The notes: generated from the letters alone by a model not told the origin. DNA of 6,119 nucleotides from Candidatus Methanofastidiosia archaeon (GCA_003558335.1 PWMA01000015.1:1-6119), one strand, 5' to 3'. Shown: positions 1 through 6,081, counted from the stretch's first letter. Program-made: numbers and translations.

Positions 1-2
1 AC

Positions 3-644
3 CTTCCATTTTTCAAGCCTGACTTGCACATTGTTTTAGCCGATCCTTTGAGGGCAGGTCAAGAGCTTTTATACCATCCTGGAGAAACAAATGCAATGAT
101 GGCCGATGTTGTTGTTATTAATAAAGTCGATTCTGCAGGTTCTGATCAGATAACTACCGTCAAAAATAACATTCAAAAAATAAATCCCAACGCATTAATA
201 ATTGAAGCAAAGTCCCCTGTTTTTGTTGAAGATCCTCATTTAATTGATGGTAAAAAAGTTCTGGTAGTTGAAGATGGTCCAACGCTTACCCATGGTAATA
301 TGGGTTTTGGCGCGGGAACTGTAGCTGCAAATAAATACAATGCCAAAGAGATCATAGACCCAAGACCTTAGACTATTAACTCAATAAAAGAGATATATGA
401 TACATATGAACAACTTGGAAAAGTATTGCCTTCAATGGGTTATAGTAAAGAACAGATAAAAGATTTAGAAACTACAATTAATAATGTGCCTTGCGATGTG
501 GTAATTGTAGGAACACCTATTGATATAGGTAGATTCATGAAACTTAACAAACCACTTATAAGAGTAAATTATTTGTTAGAAGAGCTTGGAACTCCCAATT
601 TAACAGATATATTAGAATCCTTTAAAAAAGAAAGAGGGCTTTAA
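3..644 (+). CDS. cpgS: Cyclic 2,3-diphosphoglycerate synthetase-like GTPase, 3' part, interrupted by an in-frame TAG
   Basis: This is the C-terminal part of a gene that begins left of the window. Reading from position 3 gives LPFFKPDLHIVLADPLRAG, then a G4-type NKVD motif at about 114-125, then VVEDGPTLTHG and IIDPRP, features I recognise from archaeal cyclic 2,3-diphosphoglycerate synthetase-like P-loop proteins. The family is tied to making cyclic 2,3-DPG, a thermoprotectant and phosphate store in some methanogens; not every family member is proven to do this. The P-loop itself lies outside the window. A TAG at 369-371 interrupts the frame, yet family sequence (VLPSMGYSKEQIKDLE, GTPIDIGRFMKLNKPLIRV) continues in the same frame to TAA at 642-644. 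A frameshift is therefore excluded. The TAG may be a nonsense mutation, a base error, or a read-through amber codon. The identity is fairly firm; whether the protein is functional is open. Confidence 0.8.
369..371 (+). other. In-frame TAG inside the cpgS-like gene
   Basis: The codons read ...GAC CCA AGA CCT TAG ACT ATT AAC TCA ATA AAA... As I remember the family, this site reads DPRPYAVGSI, so TAG sits where a Tyr codon (TAT/TAC) is expected, one base away. Coding sequence is intact and in the same frame on both sides. This could be a substitution that breaks the gene, a sequencing or assembly error, or an amber codon translated as pyrrolysine in a Pyl-using archaeon. Confidence 0.85.
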
Positions 645-650
645 CCCTCT
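633..650. terminator. Shared hairpin between convergent genes
   Basis: AGAGGG (633-638) and CCCTCT (645-650) form a 6-bp stem whose loop holds both stop codons, which overlap (642-644 on +, 641-643 on -). A short ATTTT follows on the + side. A T-rich tract follows on the - side (complement of 625-633). It probably ends transcription from both directions. Confidence 0.5.
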
Positions 651-994
651 ATTTTATCTATTACTTTCTTACACTCTCTTAAGGACATACCTAGAGATGA
701 AGATTCAGATATAAGGGCACTTATTTCTATAACATTGAATAACTCATCAACCGTTGCACCCGCATCTATAGCATTTCTTATATGGACATCAAGACAAAAT
801 GGAGTTTTTAGTGCAGCGGCGGCTGCAACAGCTACAAGTTCCGCTGTTTTTACATCCAACGCGCTTCCTCCCATAAGATGGAGAACTCTCTTTGTCCTTG
901 GAACAAAGTATTCTTCGTCTTTTGAAATTTCTTGAGTAATAAATGGAATTTCTCCATATTTTTCCTTAATTTTTTTCAATAGTTCTTGTTTCAT
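641..994 (-). CDS. Carboxymuconolactone decarboxylase/AhpD-like protein, second of a tandem pair
   Basis: 117 residues, a single CMD-type all-helical domain. The core reads KTAELVAVAAAAALKTPFC, then LDVHIRNAIDAGATVDELF. Aligned to the AhpD active site (Glu118, Cys130, Cys133, His137) it has Glu52, Cys67 and His71, but the first Cys of CxxC is Thr64. A normal intramolecular CxxC disulfide is therefore impossible. Family members act as peroxidase adaptors or thiol oxidoreductases or as ring-opening decarboxylases; the substrate here is unknown. The start is supported by AAAGGAG (complement of 1001-1007) about 7-8 nt upstream, inside the end of the previous gene. The two coding regions overlap by 29 bp, so they are one operon and probably translationally coupled. 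The stop codon overlaps that of the convergent cpgS-like gene. Confidence 0.88.
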   Translation of the reverse strand: MKQELLKKIKEKYGEIPFITQEISKDEEYFVPRTKRVLHLMGGSALDVKTAELVAVAAAAALKTPFCLDVHIRNAIDAGATVDELFNVIEISALISESSSLGMSLRECKKVIDKIEG

Positions 995-1343
995 TTTCTA
1001 TCTCCTTTAGTTTTCTAAGTCCAACTGCAAGTGCTGAAGACTCACTCATTAATGCAGCTATTAAAATAACTTGAAATATCTCTTCCTCAGTAGCGCCAAA
1101 GTTAAAGGCCTGTTTAATATGAAATGCAAGACAATGGGCACCATTGCTGCCAACAGCGCCTGCTATTGCAAAAAGTTCAGTTTCCTTTGGCGAGAATATT
1201 TTGTTTGAACCCATAAGGTGGAAAAGTTTTTGAACTGAAGGAACGAAATCTTTTTCATCTTTTGACATTTCTTTAAGAATGAATGGAACCTCCCCATAGA
1301 AATTCTCTATTTTTTTTAGCGTTTTCTCAACGTTTAGAGTCAT
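966..1343 (-). CDS. Carboxymuconolactone decarboxylase/AhpD-like protein, first of a tandem pair
   Basis: 125 residues, one CMD domain, clearly a paralogue of the next gene: both carry YGE(V/I)PFI, SKDE, FVP, HLMG, GAT and (M/I)SESS(A/S)L at matching places. The active-site set is Glu56, Cys71 and His75, with Gly68 where the first Cys of CxxC would be. This is the same loss as in its neighbour, so the change probably predates the duplication or is selected. Such a protein could use a partner thiol as resolving Cys, form heteromers with its neighbour, or have left redox chemistry. The ATG at 1343 has a GGTG ribosome-binding match 5 nt upstream and a TATA-like box at about 1372-1382. The C-terminal codons contain the ribosome-binding site of the downstream paralogue. 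Confidence 0.88.
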   Translation of the reverse strand: MTLNVEKTLKKIENFYGEVPFILKEMSKDEKDFVPSVQKLFHLMGSNKIFSPKETELFAIAGAVGSNGAHCLAFHIKQAFNFGATEEEIFQVILIAALMSESSALAVGLRKLKEIENETRTIEKN

Positions 1344-1349
1344 AGGAAC

Positions 1350-1362
1350 ACCGTTAAACGGT
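1350..1362. promoter_or_regulatory. Inverted repeat at the start of the CMD gene pair
   Basis: ACCGTT-A-AACGGT is a perfect 6+1+6 inverted repeat just before the ATG at 1343, overlapping both the GGTG site and the transcription start expected from the TATA box. This placement fits a repressor operator. No protein can be assigned to it, and I saw no second copy in the window. Confidence 0.35.
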
Positions 1363-1371
1363 TGAAAATCA

Positions 1372-1382
1372 ATACTTTAAAT
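1372..1382 (-). promoter_or_regulatory. TATA-like box for the CMD gene pair
   Basis: On the - strand this reads ATTTAAAGTAT, centred near 1378. It predicts a start near 1352, about 8 nt before the ATG at 1343. It is a weak but well-placed archaeal TATA match. Confidence 0.4.
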
Positions 1383-1396
1383 GTTTTTTGGGAATC

Positions 1397-1404
1397 AAAA
1401 AAAA
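1397..1404 (-). terminator. T8 tract after the 83-residue gene
   Basis: Eight consecutive T on the - strand directly follow the TAA stop at 1405-1407. There is no clear stem. Oligo-T tracts alone are enough for termination in many archaea. Confidence 0.55.
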
Positions 1405-1656
1405 TTATTCTTTCTTTGAAGACTCTATAATTCTATCGATTTCCCCATCTATTCCCATTCTCCGCCCACCATGCATCAATCTTTTAAAAAGATCCATATC
1501 ATTTCCTTCCATTATTATTGTTATGACGCCAGAAACCTCTTTTTCTGCCCCTTTTTCAGATATAATGAATTGAAGATTGTTTGTATCTGTTTTCCACGAA
1601 TATATTTCGTATACTCTATCTATGTTCTCTTTATCTAGTTTTATTATTGCCTTCAT
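1405..1656 (-). CDS. Small hypothetical protein, 83 residues
   Basis: I do not recognise the family. The protein is charged and soluble, with no signal peptide, membrane segment or Cys. It looks like beta strands (KAIIKLD, LQFIIS, SGVITIIM) followed by two helices carrying MHGGRRMGIDGEIDRIIESS. The GGRRMG turn between helices is the most distinctive stretch. Support for a real gene comes from its flanks. A TATA box (1677-1688, - strand) predicts a transcription start right at the ATG, with no Shine-Dalgarno, so the mRNA is probably leaderless. A T8 tract follows the stop. It lies between tRNA-Glu and the CMD pair on the same strand, with its own promoter and terminator, so it is probably a single-gene unit. 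Function unknown. Confidence 0.6.
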   Translation of the reverse strand: MKAIIKLDKENIDRVYEIYSWKTDTNNLQFIISEKGAEKEVSGVITIIMEGNDMDLFKRLMHGGRRMGIDGEIDRIIESSKKE

Positions 1657-1676
1657 AAATTTAAGTAGAGTTACAA

Positions 1677-1688
1677 TTTTAAAAATAT
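1677..1688 (-). promoter_or_regulatory. TATA box for the 83-residue gene
   Basis: On the - strand this reads ATATTTTTAAAA, centred about 26 nt before the ATG at 1656. That predicts a leaderless transcript, consistent with no ribosome-binding site in the bases before the ATG. Confidence 0.45.
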
Positions 1689-1773
1689 TCTTCCTTTATT
1701 TTAATGATAAATTTGGATATCTTTATAGAGAAAATAGATACTTCAGTTTATCTGCCTTGTTAATGCATAAAAG

Positions 1774-1848
1774 TGCCCCGTACGGGATTTGAACCCGTGC
1801 CACGGCCTCGAAAGGGCCGCATTCTTGACCTGACTAGACTAACGGGGC
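1774..1848 (-). tRNA. tRNA-Glu (anticodon UUC)
   Basis: The - strand folds as a full cloverleaf. The acceptor GCCCCGT pairs with ACGGGGC. The anticodon stem CGGCC/GGCCG encloses the loop CTTTCGA, giving anticodon TTC. A 4-nt variable loop (TGGC) follows, then the T stem ACGGG/CCCGT with loop TTCAAAT. The discriminator base is A at 1774 and no CCA is encoded, as is common in archaea. No intron is present. It starts 43 bp after the YHS gene and has its own TATA box. Confidence 0.96.
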
Positions 1849-1871
1849 TTAAGAAGCCATTTTTATAAATA

Positions 1872-1881
1872 CTTATAAAAC
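1872..1881 (-). promoter_or_regulatory. TATA box for tRNA-Glu
   Basis: On the - strand this reads TTTTATAAG, centred near 1876. The predicted start, at about 1850, is within a few bases of the mature tRNA 5' end at 1848. A second A/T match at 1861-1870 is too close to serve. Confidence 0.5.
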
Positions 1882-1891
1882 TTTTGGTTAT

Positions 1892-2035
1892 TTAATTCAA
1901 ATACTTTTCAGGATTCTCCTCAAAACTCTTTTTACAACCAGGTGCGCAGAAATAATAAGTTTCCCCCTTGTATTCACTCTTAAATTTTGCCTTTTTTTCA
2001 TCGACATTCATTTTACAAACTGGGTCAATAGCCAT
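1892..2035 (-). CDS. Small YHS/TRASH-type metal-binding protein, 47 residues
   Basis: The translation begins MAIDPVCKMNVDEKKAKF and ends YYFCAPGCKKSFEENPEKYLN. This is a complete stand-alone YHS domain: DPVCKM at the N-terminus, then YYFC-x3-C and the NPEKY end typical of the family. The three Cys (7, 30, 34; spacing C-x22-C-x3-C) are the expected metal ligands of the related TRASH fold. YHS domains often occur beside or fused to copper P-type ATPases, and a role as cytoplasmic metal binder or chaperone for CopA is the natural inference. A strong AAAGGAGG site (complement of 2043-2050) lies 7 nt before the ATG and overlaps the copA stop codon, with only 13 bp between the genes. The two are therefore co-transcribed and probably translationally coupled. 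The gene is short and easily missed. Confidence 0.9.
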   Translation of the reverse strand: MAIDPVCKMNVDEKKAKFKSEYKGETYYFCAPGCKKSFEENPEKYLN

Positions 2036-2048
2036 AAATATTCCTCCT

Positions 2049-4469
2049 TTAATCTTTTTCTGGATTAAATCTCTTTAACATAAGAGAAAGTGTAACTATG
2101 GTTACAGAGCTCATAGCCATAGCAAATCCTGCAAATTCTGGTCTCAAAGTAATGCCAAAAGATGGATACAAAATTCCAGCGGCAACGGGTATAAGGGCAG
2201 TATTGTAAGCAAATGCCCAAAATAAATTCTGCTTTATCCTTTGCATAACCTTTTTACTCAACTTGATCGCTGACACTACATCCATTATATTGTTTTTAAC
2301 TAGAACAATTCCTCCACTTTCTATTGCAACATCAGTTCCACTTCCTATTGCTATACCAACATCAGCTTGTGCTAGTGCAGGGGCATCATTTATTCCATCT
2401 CCCACAAAAGCTACTACTTCCCCACTTTCTTGAAGTCTTTTAACTTCTCTAGATTTGTCTCCAGGAAGAACTTCTGCCAGTACATTCTCTATTGACAACG
2501 TTTTAGCTATAGCGGAGGCAGTTCTTTTATTGTCACCTGTAATCATGTATACTTTAATTCCTGAATCCATCAATTTTTTAATAGACTCTTTGGATGTTTC
2601 CTTTAGAGTATCTGCTATTCCTATTATTCCTGAAACTTTATCATCAACTGATATTAAAACTGCAGTCTTTCCCTCGTTTTCAATTTTTACAATGCTTTCT
2701 TCAACCTCATTTTTAATTAAAATTTGCTTTTCTTTGAAAAGGGTCCTGTTTCCAATAATAATTTCTTTTCCAGAAACAATAGCTTTTACACCTTTTCCTC
2801 CAAAAGTATCAAAATTCTTACTTTCTGAAGTTGTAATTCCCTTTTCTTCAGCCTTTCTAACAACTGCATTTGCCAATGGATGTTCAGAGTTTTTTTCTAC
2901 ACTTGCAGCTATTTTAAGAAGTTGATCCTCATCTAATCCAAACGATACCACATCTGTAACATCAGGTTTACCTTTAGTCAATGTCCCAGTTTTATCAAAC
3001 AAAACTGAAGTTATCTTTTCCGAAACTTGTAATGCTTCTGCATTTTTAATTAGAATTCCATAATCTGCGCCTTTTCCAAGACCTACAGTGACCGCAGTTG
3101 GTGTTGCAAGCCCAAGAGCACAAGGGCAAGCAATAACAAGGACAGAAATTAAAGTGGTTATTGCAAATAAGAACGTACTGTTAAAAACAAAGTACCAACT
3201 TAGGAAAGATATGGTGGCAACTGCCAATACAAAAGGTATGAAGTAAACAACAACTTTATCTGCCAATTCTTGTATTTTAGGTTTTGAACCTTGAGCTTCT
3301 TCTACCAATCTTATAATCTGAGAAAGAACAGTGTCTTTTCCCACCTTTGTTGCTTTAAAATTGAGAACACTATTATTATTTATAGTCGCACCAATTACTT
3401 TGCTTTTCTTTTCTTTAAATACTGGGATAGGTTCTCCAGATATCATAGATTCATCAACAAAGCTTTGCCCTGAAATAACTTCTCCATCAACAGGAATCTT
3501 TTCCCCAGGCTTTACAATAACTGTATCTCCAACAATAACATCTTCAATTGGAACTTTTAACTCCGTTCCCTCTCTTATTACTGTGGCACTTTTAGCTTGA
3601 AGGCCCATTAATCTTTTGATGGATTCAGAAGTCTTCCCTTTTGCTCTTTCTTCAAGAAATCTCCCTAATGTTAAAAAAGTTGCAAGCATAACGGCAGTTT
3701 CGTAGAACATGAAGTCGTGTCCTAGTATGCCAAAAGTTCCAAAAACACTTGAAAAAAAGGCAGTTCCAATACCTATGGAGTATTTAACATCCATATTTAA
3801 AGACTTATTTTTAAGGGTTCTATAAGCTGCACTAAATATAGGGTGACTTAAGTACACAAAAGCTGGTGTGGCTATCAAAAAACTAAGAAATGACATATAA
3901 TGCATCATTGACATTGGTGCATACATTAATCCCATCAGTATGGCAGAAGTTATCGCACCGACAATTATTCTGTATTTTCTCTTTAACTGTGTTTCTTCTC
4001 TTTTAAGATCTTCTAAAACTTCACCTTCAATTCCTAAATATCTATAACCTGATCCTTCTATAGATTTTTTCAAATCTGTTGTTGAAATGACTTTAGGATT
4101 AAATGTTACATATACCTTTTCAGAGGATACATTTACATTAATCTCAACGACACCATCTAGCTTTTCTAAATCGTTTTTAATTGTGTTGGCACACGTTACA
4201 CAAGTTATTCCACCAACTTTTATAACGGCTCTTTCGTTTACTACATCATAGCCTACACTTTTGACTACATTGTCAATATCTTTAATTTTTAGCTTGTCTG
4301 ATTCATAATCTATTAATGCAATTTCGCTTGCTAGATTAACATCTGCTCTATGAACACCTTCTAAATTTAAAAGAGCTTTTTCTATTGTTTGGGCACATGT
4401 AGCACATGTCATACCTGTGATTTTAATTTCGGCTTTTTTAGTATTTTTTAATGCCATTGTATACACCAT
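2049..4469 (-). CDS. copA: Cu+-exporting P1B-type ATPase CopA with two HMA domains
   Basis: An ATP-driven membrane pump that moves Cu+ (and usually Ag+) out of the cytoplasm. Residues are counted from the ATG at 4469. There are two N-terminal HMA domains with GMTCATC (Cys22, Cys25) and GITCVTC (Cys90, Cys93). About eight TM segments follow, with CPC at 448-450. The actuator loop carries SGEP (344-347), the phosphorylation motif DKTGT has Asp492, the nucleotide-domain HP is at 530-531, TGDN at 644-647 and GDGINDAP at 690-697. TM7 Tyr755-Asn756 and TM8 Met784...Ser788 complete the Cu+-type (P1B-1) site. All catalytic parts are intact. The start may instead be the ATG at 4457 (802 residues): a GGTG site precedes it and one TATA box predicts transcription from about 4460, downstream of the first ATG. 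It precedes the YHS gene by 13 bp. Confidence 0.96.
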   Translation of the reverse strand: MVYTMALKNTKKAEIKITGMTCATCAQTIEKALLNLEGVHRADVNLASEIALIDYESDKLKIKDIDNVVKSVGYDVVNERAVIKVGGITCVTCANTIKNDLEKLDGVVEINVNVSSEKVYVTFNPKVISTTDLKKSIEGSGYRYLGIEGEVLEDLKREETQLKRKYRIIVGAITSAILMGLMYAPMSMMHYMSFLSFLIATPAFVYLSHPIFSAAYRTLKNKSLNMDVKYSIGIGTAFFSSVFGTFGILGHDFMFYETAVMLATFLTLGRFLEERAKGKTSESIKRLMGLQAKSATVIREGTELKVPIEDVIVGDTVIVKPGEKIPVDGEVISGQSFVDESMISGEPIPVFKEKKSKVIGATINNNSVLNFKATKVGKDTVLSQIIRLVEEAQGSKPKIQELADKVVVYFIPFVLAVATISFLSWYFVFNSTFLFAITTLISVLVIACPCALGLATPTAVTVGLGKGADYGILIKNAEALQVSEKITSVLFDKTGTLTKGKPDVTDVVSFGLDEDQLLKIAASVEKNSEHPLANAVVRKAEEKGITTSESKNFDTFGGKGVKAIVSGKEIIIGNRTLFKEKQILIKNEVEESIVKIENEGKTAVLISVDDKVSGIIGIADTLKETSKESIKKLMDSGIKVYMITGDNKRTASAIAKTLSIENVLAEVLPGDKSREVKRLQESGEVVAFVGDGINDAPALAQADVGIAIGSGTDVAIESGGIVLVKNNIMDVVSAIKLSKKVMQRIKQNLFWAFAYNTALIPVAAGILYPSFGITLRPEFAGFAMAMSSVTIVTLSLMLKRFNPEKD

Positions 4470-4470
4470 T

Positions 4471-4483
4471 TTGTTTCAAACTA
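4471..4483. promoter_or_regulatory. Putative operator at the copA promoter
   Basis: The + strand reads TTGTTTCAAACTA, with a GTTT-C-AAAC inverted repeat. It matches 12 of 13 bases of the element at 5433-5445 before the other metal gene. It sits between the copA TATA box and the start codon, where a bound repressor would block transcription. Confidence 0.5.
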
Positions 4484-4490
4484 TTTATAA
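4482..4490 (-). promoter_or_regulatory. TATA box of copA (proximal)
   Basis: On the - strand this reads TTATAAATA. Its centre near 4486 predicts a start near 4460, just before the second ATG (4457) and after the first (4469). It favours the shorter CopA protein. Confidence 0.5.
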
Positions 4491-4502
4491 TTATGTTATT
4501 AC

Positions 4503-4514
4503 TTTATTTATATA
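4503..4514 (-). promoter_or_regulatory. Alternative TATA box of copA (distal)
   Basis: On the - strand this reads TATATAAATAAA. It predicts a start near 4482, giving a short leader that contains the GTTTGAAAC element and leads to either ATG. The two TATA boxes are about 22 bp apart, and I cannot say which is used. Confidence 0.4.
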
Positions 4515-4533
4515 GCTTTATTTCATGATCTTT

Positions 4534-5379
4534 TTAATTTATACAACAAGAGTATTGTGAATTTGAAATCTGTTCCCCTGAAGATTCGTCTAAAACAGTT
4601 GCAGGATACTGTCTGAAAACAGCAAGGCCTAATATTTCATTTATAGAAGTTCTACCTGAATCATATTTTACTGTAAATTTATTTGGTAAACTGTATCTTA
4701 TCTCTAAAATCCCCTCGATAGTTCTTAATTCTTCAGATATTAAAGGAGCATGTCCAGAACAGGGTATGTTAACACTTAATGTAAGTGAATCTGCCGACCC
4801 AAATATTATCTGATCTCCTGATGTTGAAGCAGATACATTTGCAAGCATTGGGAAAACTATTAAGAATAGAGTCAAATTAACTCCAACTGTTGTTCCATAA
4901 GTTATTGAAACATATTTCCATTTTCTTTTTAAGCCATTAATTGAGAATAGTTCATTATTTTTTAGATATAATAATACTGAAACTGTTGCAAAAGCAAGGG
5001 ATAGTCCAATAAGTCCGTAGAAAAAGTATCTACTCATTAACAATGGCCTAAAAAATTGCATAAGTACTGTTACTCCTAGAACAGATCCAACGATAAATCC
5101 TATACATCCAATGTGGGGGATTATTCCATATGCTAAAGCCTTTAGAACATTATTGGACTTTTTCTTTTTAGACCCTAAGTCTGTGGAATATCCTAACTTT
5201 TCTATTTCTGTATGAATTTTTTCTAAGGTAATCAGTCTAGGATCAAAATTGATAATAGCATTGTTATTTATCAAACTGATCTTAACACTCTTTATCCCTC
5301 TTAGAGAATATAATTCGTCTGTAATGTTACGTACACAACTTTTACAATGCATACCTTCTATTTTTATTATTTTTTCCAT
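4534..5379 (-). CDS. HMA domain + MerT-like membrane protein with a second HMA-like domain
   Basis: 281 residues in three parts. (1) Residues 1-67 form a heavy-metal-associated domain with GMHCKSC (Cys12, Cys15). (2) After a KKKK patch (71-74), about three TM helices (78-108, 117-139, 155-181) resemble the mercuric transporter MerT in layout: a Cys in TM1 (PHIGC, Cys92) and an RPL motif before TM2. (3) Residues 198-262 look like a second, divergent HMA fold in which CxxC is replaced by CSGH (Cys207, His210). The C-terminus ends with a Cys278-Cys279 pair. With the N-terminal HMA domain inside, three TM helices would put this last part outside. It probably binds and passes a soft metal (Cu, Ag or Hg); direction is unknown. 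The ATG has GGTGA 4 nt upstream and a TATA box at 5422-5429. It lies 64 bp before copA. Confidence 0.72.
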   Translation of the reverse strand: MEKIIKIEGMHCKSCVRNITDELYSLRGIKSVKISLINNNAIINFDPRLITLEKIHTEIEKLGYSTDLGSKKKKSNNVLKALAYGIIPHIGCIGFIVGSVLGVTVLMQFFRPLLMSRYFFYGLIGLSLAFATVSVLLYLKNNELFSINGLKRKWKYVSITYGTTVGVNLTLFLIVFPMLANVSASTSGDQIIFGSADSLTLSVNIPCSGHAPLISEELRTIEGILEIRYSLPNKFTVKYDSGRTSINEILGLAVFRQYPATVLDESSGEQISNSQYSCCIN

Positions 5380-5421
5380 AAGGTCACCAATTGATTTGTT
5401 AAACTAGAAATAATGAAACTG

Positions 5422-5429
5422 TATATAAG
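5422..5429 (-). promoter_or_regulatory. TATA box of the HMA/MerT-like gene
   Basis: On the - strand this reads CTTATATAC, centred near 5425. It predicts a start near 5399 and a 20-nt leader carrying GGTGA. AAACT half-sites flank it on both sides (5401-5405, 5416-5420, 5440-5444). Confidence 0.6.
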
Positions 5430-5432
5430 GCA

Positions 5433-5452
5433 TTGTTTGAAACTAGTTTCAA
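5433..5452. promoter_or_regulatory. Putative operator: perfect 16-bp palindrome
   Basis: TTGAAACTAGTTTCAA (5437-5452) is a perfect palindrome directly upstream of the TATA/BRE region of the HMA/MerT-like gene. The overlapping TTGTTTGAAACTA (5433-5445) recurs before copA with one change. The palindrome also contains the TGA stop (5449-5451) of the regulator gene. It is the likely binding site of the regulator encoded next to it, but this is inferred from position and symmetry. Confidence 0.6.
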
Positions 5453-5940
5453 TGCTTTAAGATAACAACGTTAGTCATTCCTCTTCTTCTTCTCTCTATT
5501 ATTCCTCTACCTTCCAGTTTATCTAGAATTCTACTTACCTTTACTTTGTTAAAATTTGGGTCCCTTGTAAGGTCAGATTGAAAAATTGTGCCATTCGAAT
5601 CTATAATTTGCTCTAAAATAATTTTTTCTTCATCTGTAAGAGTGTTCATGATCTCTTTGTAGGATTCTTTGGCAACATTTACATCTTTTGTTTCTTCTTT
5701 AGGCGAGCTTATTTTTTCTTCTCCAAAAAAGATTAAATATAATCCTATTATTATTACAAAACTCATTATGGCGATACTTATGTTTGTCTGAAAATCAATT
5801 GTTCCCCACATGGGACATAACGCCCCGTGTTCACAAGATGTATTCACTATTTCTGCCATTGCCCTATTAAAAGAGAAAATAATAAAACCCATTAATAAGG
5901 CAACAAAGATTACTAGAATGCCAACAGCCCGATTTCTCAT
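5449..5940 (-). CDS. Membrane-anchored winged-helix regulator, putative metal sensor
   Basis: 163 residues. TM1 (about 5-28) and TM2 (about 53-72) flank a short loop containing TSCEHGALCPMW, with Cys36, His38, Cys42 and Met44 as possible soft-metal ligands. The N-terminal MRNR and the C-terminal domain place this loop outside the cell. A charged linker (73-95) leads to a MarR-like winged helix (about 98-163): LTDEEKIILEQI, a recognition helix near NKVKVSRILDKLEGRG, and a basic wing ERRRRGM. This layout matches the archaeal membrane-associated wHTH group (COG2512-like), poorly characterised one-component regulators. Its position before an HMA protein and copA suggests it senses external copper or silver and controls them. 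The ATG at 5940 has no Shine-Dalgarno, and a TATA box about 26 nt upstream suggests a leaderless mRNA. No terminator separates it from the next gene, 69 bp away. Confidence 0.78.
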   Translation of the reverse strand: MRNRAVGILVIFVALLMGFIIFSFNRAMAEIVNTSCEHGALCPMWGTIDFQTNISIAIMSFVIIIGLYLIFFGEEKISSPKEETKDVNVAKESYKEIMNTLTDEEKIILEQIIDSNGTIFQSDLTRDPNFNKVKVSRILDKLEGRGIIERRRRGMTNVVILKH

Positions 5941-5960
5941 AAATTCAATTAATTAATCCA

Positions 5961-5970
5961 AATTATAAAT
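5961..5970 (-). promoter_or_regulatory. TATA box of the regulator gene
   Basis: On the - strand this reads ATTTATAATT, centred near 5966. The predicted start coincides with the ATG at 5940, which fits the missing ribosome-binding site. No copy of the GTTTSAAAC element is seen here, so autoregulation is not evident at this promoter. Confidence 0.5.
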
Positions 5971-6030
5971 GTTTTTATAATTAAAAATTGGTAAAAACAA
6001 CTGCATGGTTGAATAATTACAGACCAATGC

Positions 6031-6040
6031 AAATATAAAG
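6031..6040 (+). promoter_or_regulatory. Possible rightward promoter
   Basis: The + strand reads AAATATAAAG. It predicts a start near 6061, just before the hairpin region at the window edge. The gene or RNA it would serve lies mostly outside the window, so this rests on the box alone. Confidence 0.3.
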
Positions 6041-6081
6041 GACCTTTTGCCCCTTATTTTACACTTGCTAGCAAATTTTCT

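Noticed and set aside
372..644. Separate small gene starting at TTG 426 after the TAG
   Set aside because: The residues before 426 already continue the GTPase family sequence in the same frame, so this is the rest of one gene and not a new start.
735..935. Open frame of 66 codons on the + strand
   Set aside because: It lies wholly antisense to the second CMD gene, whose family identity and ribosome-binding site are clear.
1388..1792. Two hydrophobic + strand open frames
   Set aside because: They run antisense to the 83-residue gene and, at the right end, through the tRNA-Glu gene. No ribosome-binding site or family match is seen.
1774..1848. Integration site of a mobile element at tRNA-Glu
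   Set aside because: No second copy of the tRNA 3' end and no integrase or transposase is visible in the window.
2455..3600. Several + strand open frames opposite copA
   Set aside because: They are the antisense of a fully intact P-type ATPase and have low-complexity translations.
5446..5452. Selenocysteine at the TGA ending the regulator
   Set aside because: The winged-helix domain is complete there and the next bases form the operator and promoter of the following gene.
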